Assembly (NCBI GenBank): GCA_017404665.1
Contig: JAFRBX010000079.1
Coordinates: forward strand, 29,451 to 93,450
Origin: Ruminococcus sp.
GTDB taxonomy: Bacteria > Bacillota > Clostridia > Oscillospirales > Acutalibacteraceae
DNA: 64,000 nt
Reading direction: 5' to 3'
This document shows positions 10,536-18,901 of this stretch, piece after piece. Within the stretch, counting starts at the first letter, position 1. The number at the start of each line of letters is the position of its first letter. The position numbers and the translations under genes were made by a program. The notes beneath the pieces were generated by a model that saw only the letters and a list, made by a program, of their open reading frames with translations, was not told the DNA's origin and did no database searches.

Positions 10536-11462
10536 ATGGAAAAGAAAAGTATAGACGTTATCCTTGAAAGACTGCCTGAACGGATGCAGCTGCCGCTGAG
10601 AAAGGTCAGGAGCGCAGTTGAGGATAAGGCAACAGAAATCGTGCTGCGCACGGACAGAGCTTTGTGTATCTACGAAGCAAATAAGCAGTTTTATGTGACG
10701 GAAAGCGGCTGTCTGACAGATTCCTGTTGTGTGGAGGGATTGGTGTATTCAACCTCAAAGGAGATCGAGCAGACGGTCATGCGGCTTTGTGATTATTCCG
10801 TGTATACTCATCAGCATGAGATCAACAGCGGCTATATCACGATCGAAAACGGCGTCAGAGTCGGACTGTGCGGAAAGGCGGTGATGGGAGAGGGAAAGGT
10901 TGCCAATATCCGCGATATCGGTACGCTGAGCTTTCGTATCGCGCGTGATATACACCATTGTTCCGATGAATTGCTGAAAAAACTTGTCCCACCGGGCGGA
11001 GTGCTGATTTGCGGCGCTCCCGGGAGCGGAAAAACCACGCTGATCCGCGATATGGCGCGTCAGTTATCCTACCGCTGCCGCGTCAGCTTGCTGGATGAAA
11101 GAGGAGAGCTCAGCGCATTCAGCCGCGGCAAGAACGGTTTTCCATTGGGATTATGCGATGTTTATGCCGGATATCCGAAAGGATTTGCCGCGAACTGCGC
11201 TATTCGCAGTATGTCCCCGGCTATCATCGTATGCGATGAAATGGGCAATCAAAACGACGTTGAACTGCTATTATACTCTGTGCGGTGCGGCGTTACGTTT
11301 ATCGCAACCGTACACGCCGCCTCGATGAGCGACCTTCGCAACAGGAAAATCACCTCCGATATGATCAATACAGGTGCGTTTCGTTATATTGTTTTTATAG
11401 GCGGAAACAGGGGTGTCGGGTCGATCAATAAGATATACGAAATGTGTGATAAGCGTGCTTAA
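10536..11462 (+). CDS. spoIIIAA: stage III sporulation protein AA
   Basis: The cytoplasmic AAA-type ATPase of the SpoIIIA-SpoIIQ channel between mother cell and forespore. The 308-residue protein shows the Walker A motif CGAPGSGKTT and a Walker B-like IIVCDEMG, as in secretion ATPases. The length matches Bacillus SpoIIIAA (~307) when ATG 10536 is used. An upstream in-frame ATG at 10452 would add 28 unrelated residues and lies inside the promoter region. It is the first gene of a complete eight-gene operon with overlapping reading frames. Confidence 0.95.
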   Translation: MEKKSIDVILERLPERMQLPLRKVRSAVEDKATEIVLRTDRALCIYEANKQFYVTESGCLTDSCCVEGLVYSTSKEIEQTVMRLCDYSVYTHQHEINSGYITIENGVRVGLCGKAVMGEGKVANIRDIGTLSFRIARDIHHCSDELLKKLVPPGGVLICGAPGSGKTTLIRDMARQLSYRCRVSLLDERGELSAFSRGKNGFPLGLCDVYAGYPKGFAANCAIRSMSPAIIVCDEMGNQNDVELLLYSVRCGVTFIATVHAASMSDLRNRKITSDMINTGAFRYIVFIGGNRGVGSINKIYEMCDKRA

Positions 11463-11922
11463 GTTGTTTTTATGTATCCTGATCCTTTTTTGCTCTGCAG
11501 TGATTGGCTTGCACCTGTCACAGCAACTGAAACGTAGGCTGGATGTTCTGCTTGATTTTGAACAGCTCTTGCATCATGCTTCGATCAAAATCGAATATAC
11601 CAAGGGTGATCTGTGCGAGGTTTTCTCTGATAACTTCGCTCGATTTGATTTTCGGCGTGACGTCTCATTTGAGGAACAGTGGAAACGGTTCGTTGAACGA
11701 TTCAGCGGCTTTATGAAGGAAGATGATATAAAATTGATGCTGGAATTCACCGATGGCTTGGGCGCAGCGGATATCGACTCTCAGCAGAAGCATCTTGCTC
11801 TGTATGTCAAACTCTTGCAGGAGCATATCGATAATGCTAGGGTGAATATAGAAAAGAGATCAAAAATGTATCGGATCATGCCGTTATCACTGGGCATGGC
11901 GGTATCCTTACTGATAATTTAA
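11455..11922 (+). CDS. spoIIIAB: stage III sporulation protein AB
   Basis: A 155-residue SpoIIIA membrane component. GTG 11455 gives the N-terminus (M)LKLFLCILIL, which matches the MLKL start of the Bacillus protein; frames open further upstream, but they run inside spoIIIAA. A transmembrane segment spans residues ~2-20, a helical domain follows, and a second hydrophobic stretch ends the protein (MPLSLGMAVSLLII). The fold resembles GspF-type secretion proteins. It overlaps spoIIIAA by eight bases. Confidence 0.88.
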   Translation: MLKLFLCILILFCSAVIGLHLSQQLKRRLDVLLDFEQLLHHASIKIEYTKGDLCEVFSDNFARFDFRRDVSFEEQWKRFVERFSGFMKEDDIKLMLEFTDGLGAADIDSQQKHLALYVKLLQEHIDNARVNIEKRSKMYRIMPLSLGMAVSLLII

Positions 11923-11933
11923 GGAAGAAAACA

Positions 11934-12128
11934 ATGGATGTTGATATGATATTTAAGATCGCGGCGATCGGGATCATTGTCGCGATCCTCAATCAGCTGC
12001 TGGTACGCAGCGGCAGAGAGGAACAGGCGCTTTTGACAACGATAGCCGGTTTAGTTGTTGCGCTGATGATGATCATCTCACAGATCAGCGAGCTATTTAC
12101 AACCGTCAAAAGCACCTTCGGGCTGTAG
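11934..12128 (+). CDS. spoIIIAC: stage III sporulation protein AC
   Basis: A 64-residue protein with two transmembrane helices (residues ~5-22 and ~30-55). Size and position match SpoIIIAC, a small membrane part of the feeding-tube channel that resembles SpoIIIAD. AAGGAAG lies upstream of the ATG. The next gene begins two bases after its stop. Confidence 0.92.
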   Translation: MDVDMIFKIAAIGIIVAILNQLLVRSGREEQALLTTIAGLVVALMMIISQISELFTTVKSTFGL

Positions 12129-12130
12129 CA

Positions 12131-12517
12131 GTGGACATTATTGCCATTTGCGGCGCGGCGATTATCACTACGGTATTAGCAGTTATGCTTCGCACACAGA
12201 GCCCGCACAGCGCAATGCTGTTATCCATATGCTCCGGCGCTGTAATCATCCTCAGTCTGCTCAAAAACATACCTGATTTGCTCTCAGGCGTCCGTTCGAT
12301 GCTTGCCGACGGGGGTATCGATGTATCGGACTTTACGATTCTTCTGAAGGTGTTAGGCATTTGCTTTGTCACAGAGTTTACCTGCGACTGCGTGACAGAG
12401 GCGGGCCTGCTGTCCCTGAGCACAAATATTTCCTTTGCGGGCAAGATATTGGTGCTGATGACCGCGCTGCCGCTGTTTCAGCATATCCTTGACGTGATTG
12501 TATCACTGGCAGGTTGA
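12131..12517 (+). CDS. spoIIIAD: stage III sporulation protein AD
   Basis: A 128-residue membrane protein with about four hydrophobic helices. It starts at GTG 12131, right after spoIIIAC, and has the usual family length. SpoIIIAD is an integral membrane component of the mother-cell to forespore channel. Its stop is one base before the spoIIIAE ATG, so translation is coupled. Confidence 0.92.
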   Translation: MDIIAICGAAIITTVLAVMLRTQSPHSAMLLSICSGAVIILSLLKNIPDLLSGVRSMLADGGIDVSDFTILLKVLGICFVTEFTCDCVTEAGLLSLSTNISFAGKILVLMTALPLFQHILDVIVSLAG

Positions 12518-12518
12518 A

Positions 12519-13637
12519 ATGAAGAGAACCTTGATTTGTATTACGATGGCTTTGATTCTATCGCTGTGGGTATCGTTATCCTGCTCCGCTGCAGTCAATA
12601 CCTTCGATAAAGAGAAACAGCAGATCGAAAACAGCGTTGACGGCAATACCGCGAAAGCGCTGGAGGAGATGGGCTCCGCCGGCATAGATCAAGTTATTTC
12701 CGGTGGCGTTGATACGGCTGAGGTCTGGAGCTATCTTTACCGCACCATGACAAAGTATCTTTCGGGTCCGCTGTCGGCTCTGGTCATTCTGACCGCGGCG
12801 ATTCTTCTTACCGGTGTTGCCGAGTCTTACTCCTATTCACTGCGATATACGGAAACAAAGGATATCACAAGTGCTGCGGTCAGCTTGTTTGTCGCGTCGG
12901 TTCTGATATCGCCGATTACAGAGCTGGTCTCGGATTGTGTGACGGTCGTTCAGGGCTCCTCATCACTGATGACGGTCTATCTGCCGGTAATGGCAGGAAT
13001 AATGGCTTTTTCGGGACATATGATCACATCGGGAGGTTATTATGCTGCGGTCATGACTGCAGCAGGATTGTTGTCGCGACTGGCTTCATCGGTGTTGATG
13101 CCGCTGCTCAATACGATTTTATCTCTGTCTTTATGCGCGGGCATCTGTTCAAAAGTTCACTTGAGCGGATTGATCGAAACCCTGAGTAAAGGCTTCAAAT
13201 ACGCCGTTACCTTTTCGATGAGTGTGTTTATCGCCGTTCTCGGGCTCAACAGCGCTTTGTCCGGCGCAGCAGATTCGGTGACCGACAAGACTGTGAAATT
13301 AGGTCTCAGTTCATTTATCCCGCTGATCGGTTCATCCATCTCAGAGGCTTACAGCGCACTGCAAAGCAGCCTTGGTACCTTGAGATCAGGCGCCGGTGTA
13401 TTTGTGATACTGGCAGTATTCGCGTCGTTCGCGCCTGTGCTGGTTCGTTCGCTGTTGTGGTCGGGGACACTTTTTATCGCAAAATCAATATGCGAGATTC
13501 TGAATATATCCGCTATGTTATCTGTTATGAACATCCTGACCCAGTTCCTGTCCGCGCTGAGGGCGGTTCTGATCGCGGTGATGACGGTGTTTATCATCTC
13601 ATCATCGATCATGATACGACTGGGAGGAACTCTATGA
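12519..13637 (+). CDS. spoIIIAE: stage III sporulation protein AE
   Basis: A 372-residue polytopic membrane protein with an N-terminal signal-like helix (residues ~1-24), an extracytoplasmic stretch and about eight transmembrane segments. ATG 12519 is preferred over the in-frame 12498, which lies inside spoIIIAD. SpoIIIAE is the largest membrane subunit of the SpoIIIA complex. Its last codons overlap the spoIIIAF start (ATGA). Confidence 0.93.
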   Translation: MKRTLICITMALILSLWVSLSCSAAVNTFDKEKQQIENSVDGNTAKALEEMGSAGIDQVISGGVDTAEVWSYLYRTMTKYLSGPLSALVILTAAILLTGVAESYSYSLRYTETKDITSAAVSLFVASVLISPITELVSDCVTVVQGSSSLMTVYLPVMAGIMAFSGHMITSGGYYAAVMTAAGLLSRLASSVLMPLLNTILSLSLCAGICSKVHLSGLIETLSKGFKYAVTFSMSVFIAVLGLNSALSGAADSVTDKTVKLGLSSFIPLIGSSISEAYSALQSSLGTLRSGAGVFVILAVFASFAPVLVRSLLWSGTLFIAKSICEILNISAMLSVMNILTQFLSALRAVLIAVMTVFIISSSIMIRLGGTL

Positions 13638-14125
13638 GCGGATTGCAAAGTGTTTGTCTCACGTTGTGCTATACCTGTATCACTGTCGGTATTCTGTCAG
13701 TATTAATCCCGCAAAAGCGCACGCGGAGGGTGATGGGCTTTGTGATAGGATTGTTTTTTATCAGCACATTAGTCACAGCTGTATCGGCACAGATGGAGAA
13801 TATTATATTTGCAGAACCGGAAACAGAAGAAATATCAGTGCCTTGTTACGACGAAAATGACTATGAAGACACAGCGGCACAGTTGACTGCTGACAATCTG
13901 ACGGAGGCGCTGAATGAACTGCTGCTTAATGAGGGTATACAAGCTGATGACATTCGGCTGACGCTGAAAATATCTGAAGAGAGAAGAATAACCGTCTCGC
14001 GGGTCATCATATATATAAGCAAGGATTACCAAAGCAGAGAGACAGATATCGAGAACATTATTTACAGGAATATTGCGAAGGAGCCGGAATTATGTTATCG
14101 GGGAAAAAGCTCAGCGAATGGCTGA
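13634..14125 (+). CDS. spoIIIAF: stage III sporulation protein AF
   Basis: A 163-residue protein with two N-terminal transmembrane helices (residues ~6-25 and ~33-52) and a C-terminal soluble domain that in Bacillus has a ring-building-motif fold. GGGAGG lies upstream of ATG 13634; the open frame extends further 5' but there it shadows spoIIIAE. It overlaps spoIIIAE by four bases and spoIIIAG by 34 bases. Confidence 0.9.
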   Translation: MSGLQSVCLTLCYTCITVGILSVLIPQKRTRRVMGFVIGLFFISTLVTAVSAQMENIIFAEPETEEISVPCYDENDYEDTAAQLTADNLTEALNELLLNEGIQADDIRLTLKISEERRITVSRVIIYISKDYQSRETDIENIIYRNIAKEPELCYRGKSSANG

Positions 14126-14508
14126 GCAGAAAAAGTACGCTCAGGGTCGCAGTTATCATCGGCACGGCGGCAATCCTGCTTATCGCTTTGTCCTCGGTGA
14201 TCGACTTTGATCAAAGCGGTAACGATCAAGCGGAAGCTTACGCCTCCCGTACCGAGGCAAGGTTGCTGGAGATCGTATCACAGATCAGCGGGGTGGGAGA
14301 GGCTAAGATTTTTTTGACCATGGATAACAGAGGTGAAAACGTGTATCTCAAAAACACGGACACTAAAACCGTCAGCATTGAACCGAAGGTGCGCGGCGTT
14401 GTGATTGTCTGTGACGGCGGGGATGATCCGCTGGTGGTATCACGTGTACTTGACGCGGTGACTAAAGCGCTGAATATCAGCTCAGATAAAGTATGTATTA
14501 CAAAATAA
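14092..14508 (+). CDS. spoIIIAG: stage III sporulation protein AG
   Basis: A 138-residue protein with one transmembrane helix (residues ~18-37) and a ring-building-motif domain that in Bacillus forms a large ring in the intermembrane space. AAGGAG precedes the ATG. It is shorter than Bacillus SpoIIIAG (~229), which has an extra insertion; clostridial versions are commonly compact. It starts inside spoIIIAF. Confidence 0.9.
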   Translation: MLSGKKLSEWLSRKSTLRVAVIIGTAAILLIALSSVIDFDQSGNDQAEAYASRTEARLLEIVSQISGVGEAKIFLTMDNRGENVYLKNTDTKTVSIEPKVRGVVIVCDGGDDPLVVSRVLDAVTKALNISSDKVCITK

Positions 14509-14522
14509 CGAGGAGGAATATG

Positions 14523-15065
14523 ATGAAAGTGAAAAAACAACATATTTTGGCAGGTGCGTTGGTGCTCGCGCTGGGAGCTGCGGTATATCTGAATTGGCAG
14601 TTTTCAGGAACACCGCTGGTCTCATCAACATCAAAGGAGCTCGGTACCGCGACCTATGTCAATAACGAAGCGTCCGCGACCGTCGATGAAGCGCAGTCGG
14701 CGTCCCGTGAGATGACCCCCGAGGCCAAGCTCGCGCAGGCACGTACCGACCGTACACAAGCACAGGACAGCGCACTGGAGTCGGCGGAAAATATTCTGAC
14801 GCTCTCCGACAGCTCCGATGACGCCAAAACCGAAGCGGTTAAGGCGGCAAATACCATTGAACAGCGTATACTTTCACAGAGCAATATAGAGGGGATCCTG
14901 TCCGCAAAGGGCTTTCCAAGCGCGATTTGTTATTTGTCCGATTCAGGCTGCACAGTTACAGTGCTGAAAAATGAGCTCAGTGACAACTCGCCGATCATCA
15001 TCAAAGAAGCGGTCATGTCACAGACACAGGTCGAATTCAATAACATTGTGATAGTCGATGTTTAG
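14523..15065 (+). CDS. spoIIIAH: stage III sporulation protein AH
   Basis: A 180-residue protein with one N-terminal transmembrane helix (residues ~8-26), an Ala/Gln/Glu-rich coiled stretch (~60-125) and a C-terminal YscJ/FliF-like ring-building domain (~125-180). In Bacillus it binds SpoIIQ across the intermembrane space. ATG 14523 lies six bases after AGGAGG; ATG 14520 is also possible. It is the last spoIIIA gene and is followed by a terminator. Confidence 0.93.
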   Translation: MKVKKQHILAGALVLALGAAVYLNWQFSGTPLVSSTSKELGTATYVNNEASATVDEAQSASREMTPEAKLAQARTDRTQAQDSALESAENILTLSDSSDDAKTEAVKAANTIEQRILSQSNIEGILSAKGFPSAICYLSDSGCTVTVLKNELSDNSPIIIKEAVMSQTQVEFNNIVIVDV

Positions 15066-15111
15066 GTATGCGAGAATAACATATATTGATACTACTTTAG
15101 TTTTTCCAAAG

Positions 15112-15160
15112 AAAAAAGGTACTGAGACTGTGAATAGCTTCAATCTCAATACCTTTTTTA
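15112..15160. terminator. bidirectional terminator between spoIIIAH and pulA
   Basis: AAAAAAGGTACTGAGA pairs with TCTCAATACCTTTTTT around a ~16-base loop. The A-run and U-run on either side allow it to serve both convergent genes. Confidence 0.8.
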
Positions 15161-15167
15161 TTTTGTG

Positions 15168-17219
15168 TTATTTCAGCATTTTGATGATATCATTGTTATC
15201 ATAGCTCTGCGGAGATTCTACCTTCAGCTTAAAAGTTTGAAAATCCGTGCCGTTAATTCTATCATAGCTGTCAGCGTCGATGATGATCATCGCGGAGCGG
15301 GGCGCCAGCACAGTGGCTTCGGATCGGAAAGGATACAGCGCATGATCGGATGCATTCTCTGCGTCGGCGAGTACATACCAGTTATTCGGCAACTCATACT
15401 GTGACTTGATCTGCGGAGAACAGGGCTTGTCGGAGTTGTTGATAATTACGCTGAACATCTTCCACTCGCCTTCAATTTCGTTTTTCAGCGTTAAAGAGAT
15501 GCTCTGACCGTTATAGACGATATACCCGTCGTTAACTGCCTTTGTTGTGTTGTCGCGCAGGGGAGAGAACGCCTTGCGGATACGGATCAAGCCCCTGTAA
15601 TAGTCGACCAGGTCCGCATAATGGATGGTCCTCGCCCAGTTAATGGAGTTGACGGAATCGGGGGATCGATAGGAGTTTTGATCGCCCTTTTTGGTGCGGG
15701 CAAATTCTTCGCCTGCCAACCAGAAGGAAATACCTAAAGAGCAAAGAACAAGAGTCGCTGCAAGCTTATTCTGAGCAATATAAAGATTATCATTGGTGTC
15801 AAAGTCGTTGCACCAGTTTGACTTGAGAATTTTATCCCAAAGCGTCAGGTTATCATGTGCCGAAGCGTAGGTGACGCACTGTGAAGGCTCGTTCGCCCAG
15901 TTGCCGAAGGTGACGGACGAAGCGCCCATCATACCCGCGATCACATTGTATGCACTGTGCGTGGAGCCTTGGATAAAGCCCTTGCTGTCATCGTCTGAAC
16001 CGCCCTTGATGCCGTGGCGCATATCGTCGTTGAACATGCCGATGCGGCTAGAGAGCTTTTTCGCGTTGGATTTATTGCAGCAGTCCTCACCGGAAATACC
16101 GTTTTCGCCGTCGTTAGCAGTCCACGGCTCTCCGTACAGGATAATGCGCTTGTCGATTTTATCCAGCGCCTCGCGAATCAGATTCATGGTCTCGACGTCG
16201 TGACATGCCATCAGGTCAAAACGGAAGCCGTCAATATGATATTCGCTTGCCCAGTAGCATAGCGATTCTATCATGAATTTGCGGAACATCGTCTTGTCGG
16301 AGGCAGTGACATTGCCGCAGCCGGAGGAATTGAGGAACTTCCCGTTCTGCATGCGGAAATAATACCCGGGAACGGTCTTTTCAAAAGGTGAGTGCTTGGT
16401 GGAATAGACATGGTTGTAAACAACATCCATGATCACGCCGATGCCTTCATCATGAAGCGCCTTAACCATTTCCTTGAATTCCCTGATACGGACCTCGCCG
16501 TGATACGGATCGGTTGAATAGGAACCCTCGGGTACATTATAGTTAACAGGATCATATCCCCAGTTATACTCTACGCCTGTCGCTTCGTTGACCGAACCAA
16601 AGTCAAAGACGGGATTGAGCTGAACATGTGTGACGCCCAGCTTCTTTAAATAATTGACACAGGTTGGATAGGCGGTAAAGGGGATTACAGTGTCTTTTTC
16701 CGTGAACGCGAGGAACTTGCCGCGGTGTTCTTTGCTGACGCCGGAGGTGTCGGACGAGGAGAAATCACGTACATGCACTTCCCAGATGACTGCGTCATTC
16801 GGTTTTTCGGGAACAACACGGCAATCGTTTTCCCAGCCGAAGGGATTGGTTTCGGAAAGATCAACGACTTCGGAACGCATCGAATTGACTCCGACAGCTT
16901 TAGAATATACGTCCTGCGTTTCACACGTGCCTTTTTCGGTTTTAATGACAAAAGTATAATAGATATGATTCAGGTCACCGTCGACAAAAGCCGACCAGAC
17001 GCCCGTGACTGCGTCATAAAGCATCTGCTTGATGCTCAGCACCTGTGCACCTTCTTCATAGAAGGAGCCGGTGGAATAGAGCTTTAACAGCACCTGCTCA
17101 GCAGAAGGCGCCCATACCTTGAAGGTTGTTCCCTCCGGGGTATAGGTATAGCCCAAATCATTACCCTCATAAGTGTTGTAGATCTCAGATTTGTTGGAAT
17201 AAAATGCGGTAGTACCCAT
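15168..17219 (-). CDS. pulA: type I pullulanase, intracellular
   Basis: A 683-residue glycoside hydrolase 13 debranching enzyme that cleaves alpha-1,6 links in pullulan, amylopectin and limit dextrins. It has an N-terminal CBM48-like domain (TFKVWAPSAEQVLLKLYSTG, residues ~30-55), the pullulanase-specific YNWGYDP, the region I DVVYNH, the nucleophile aspartate in GFRFDLM and the acid glutamate in LYGEPW. There is no signal peptide, so it acts on imported malto-oligosaccharides. It stands alone, with its own promoter and a convergent terminator. Confidence 0.95.
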   Translation of the reverse strand: MGTTAFYSNKSEIYNTYEGNDLGYTYTPEGTTFKVWAPSAEQVLLKLYSTGSFYEEGAQVLSIKQMLYDAVTGVWSAFVDGDLNHIYYTFVIKTEKGTCETQDVYSKAVGVNSMRSEVVDLSETNPFGWENDCRVVPEKPNDAVIWEVHVRDFSSSDTSGVSKEHRGKFLAFTEKDTVIPFTAYPTCVNYLKKLGVTHVQLNPVFDFGSVNEATGVEYNWGYDPVNYNVPEGSYSTDPYHGEVRIREFKEMVKALHDEGIGVIMDVVYNHVYSTKHSPFEKTVPGYYFRMQNGKFLNSSGCGNVTASDKTMFRKFMIESLCYWASEYHIDGFRFDLMACHDVETMNLIREALDKIDKRIILYGEPWTANDGENGISGEDCCNKSNAKKLSSRIGMFNDDMRHGIKGGSDDDSKGFIQGSTHSAYNVIAGMMGASSVTFGNWANEPSQCVTYASAHDNLTLWDKILKSNWCNDFDTNDNLYIAQNKLAATLVLCSLGISFWLAGEEFARTKKGDQNSYRSPDSVNSINWARTIHYADLVDYYRGLIRIRKAFSPLRDNTTKAVNDGYIVYNGQSISLTLKNEIEGEWKMFSVIINNSDKPCSPQIKSQYELPNNWYVLADAENASDHALYPFRSEATVLAPRSAMIIIDADSYDRINGTDFQTFKLKVESPQSYDNNDIIKMLK

Positions 17220-17265
17220 TGCGAAACCTCACTTTATGCTACCTGATTTCTCATAAATCGGTAAT

Positions 17266-17294
17266 ATTCTATCATTATTCGGTTTATTTTTCAA
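17266..17294 (-). promoter_or_regulatory. sigma-A-type promoter of pulA
   Basis: On the reverse strand, TTGAAA (17294-17289), 17 bases, TAGAAT (17271-17266), about 46 bases before the pulA start. The remaining ~200 bases up to 17469 are AT-rich, and I see no gene or repeat in them. Confidence 0.65.
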
Positions 17295-17469
17295 CAATAA
17301 TCTGTCTGTTGTATGGTTATAAAGGGAAATTCCGTTCAATTCAATAAAATTTTTCTGAATGAATTGTTGATTCTGTCAAAATCTATATGGCGTTTTTTTA
17401 TCCTGTTTGTTATATTTTATGATTATTCTTTTTATGTGTTCAGGATTGTGTATTCATTATGTTCCGTTA

Positions 17470-17498
17470 TTTACAAAATCAGTCTGTTGTGATATACT
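17470..17498 (+). promoter_or_regulatory. sigma-A-type promoter of the nusB-dnaE run
   Basis: TTTACA, 17 bases, TATACT, ending 36 bases upstream of the nusB ATG. Confidence 0.65.
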
Positions 17499-17534
17499 GT
17501 CTCAGTAAAGAAATGTGCAAAGCGAGGGGTAATT

Positions 17535-17972
17535 ATGTGTGAACAAAACGCTTCTTCCCAAGAGGATAGAAACAGTATTTCCAGATATAAAATGCGTGAG
17601 CAGGCTTTTTTTCTGTGCTTTGAAGCCTTGTTTACCGACGCCGATATTGACGAGATTGCCGATAACGCGGGTGATGCAAGAGATGAATTCATCTCGGATT
17701 TTGCGATAGAATGTGCGAAAGGCGTTGAAACACATCGTGAATTGATCGATGAAAAGATATCAGCGAACCTGAAATCCGGATGGAAAATCAATCGTATTTC
17801 TAAGGTTTCGCTGGCTTTATTGCGCTTAGCGATTTATGAAATGTTGTTTTTGGATGATATTCCCGTTTCGGTTTCTATCAACGAAGCTGTCGAGCTTTCC
17901 AAAAAATATACCGTTAAGGAGGATACCTCCTATATCAACGGCGTGCTGGGCGCGGTCGCCAAAGAGCTATGA
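17535..17972 (+). CDS. nusB: transcription antitermination factor NusB
   Basis: A 145-residue all-helical RNA-binding protein that joins NusE (S10) on boxA RNA and promotes complete rRNA transcription. The family signatures REQAFFLCFEALF near the N-terminus and the C-terminal DIPVSVSINEAVELSKKY and SYINGVLGAVA are clear. GCGAGGGG lies upstream. It overlaps the TsaD-like gene by four bases, heading a run with xseA and dnaE. Confidence 0.95.
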   Translation: MCEQNASSQEDRNSISRYKMREQAFFLCFEALFTDADIDEIADNAGDARDEFISDFAIECAKGVETHRELIDEKISANLKSGWKINRISKVSLALLRLAIYEMLFLDDIPVSVSINEAVELSKKYTVKEDTSYINGVLGAVAKEL

Positions 17973-18901
17973 GTTATTATCTCGGGATCGATACCAGCAA
18001 CTACACCACGTCCGTATGTCTGTATGACAGTGACTGCGGCAAGGTGATCTCCAAACGAAAACTGCTTCCCGTCAGAGAAGGGGAGTTAGGTCTGCGCCAA
18101 AGCGATGCTGTCTTTCATCATGTACAGCAGCTGCCTGATCTGTTTGAGGATTCTTTTGAAGGATTCAGTGGTTCAATCAAAACAATCGGCGTCTCCTACG
18201 CGCCCAGAACCTCGGAAGGATCATATATGCCCTGCTTTACGGTCGGACTCGCGGCGGCAAAGATTCTTTCCTCGGTGCTGAAGGTTCCCGAATACCGCTT
18301 CTCGCATCAGCAGGGGCATATTGCGGCGGCGCTCTACAGCGTTGACCGTTTGGACCTTTTAATGCAAAAGCACATTGCCTTTCATGTCAGCGGCGGCACC
18401 ACTGAGGCGCTCCTCGTCAATTGTGACGAAGGCTTTGTTTCGACACAGATTGCAGCACAAACACTCGATCTGAACGCAGGTCAGCTGATTGACCGCGTCG
18501 GCGTGATGCTGGGATTGCGCTTTCCGTGCGGGAAAGAGCTTGAAAAGCTCGCTTTGCAATATGATGAATCGATCCGTGTTAAGACAACACTGAAGGGTCT
18601 TGACTGCTGTTTGAGCGGTGGTCAGAATATTGCAGAAAAGCTGTTGAAAGATGGGAAAAGCCCTGCGTATATTGCTCGCTTCACCATGACGTTTATCGGC
18701 GCTGCGATCTCTGCTATGAGCTTTAAGATTCGCGAGCGTTACGGTGACCTTCCGTTTGTATACGCCGGCGGTGTGATGTCCGATTCCATCATACGAAATC
18801 AGCTCGCAGCACAGCATGACTGTGTTTTCGCCCGACCGGAATTCTCTTCCGATAACGCTGCGGGTACGGCTGTACTCGCTTATATAAAGGATGACTTATG
18901 A
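17969..18901 (+). CDS. TsaD-like (glycoprotease M22 / Kae1-family) paralog
   Basis: A 310-residue ASKHA-fold protein with GIDTSNYTTSV at the N-terminus, SHQQGHIAAAL (an HxxxH pair like the TsaD iron site), HVSGGTTEALLV and the C-terminal VYAGGVMSDS and FSSDNAAGTA motifs. True TsaD makes the t6A tRNA modification with TsaB/TsaE. This version is shorter than usual (~335-340) and sits between nusB and xseA, a conserved clostridial place for a divergent paralog. Whether it makes t6A or does something else cannot be read from sequence; no tsaB or tsaE is in the window. Confidence 0.8.
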   Translation: MSYYLGIDTSNYTTSVCLYDSDCGKVISKRKLLPVREGELGLRQSDAVFHHVQQLPDLFEDSFEGFSGSIKTIGVSYAPRTSEGSYMPCFTVGLAAAKILSSVLKVPEYRFSHQQGHIAAALYSVDRLDLLMQKHIAFHVSGGTTEALLVNCDEGFVSTQIAAQTLDLNAGQLIDRVGVMLGLRFPCGKELEKLALQYDESIRVKTTLKGLDCCLSGGQNIAEKLLKDGKSPAYIARFTMTFIGAAISAMSFKIRERYGDLPFVYAGGVMSDSIIRNQLAAQHDCVFARPEFSSDNAAGTAVLAYIKDDL

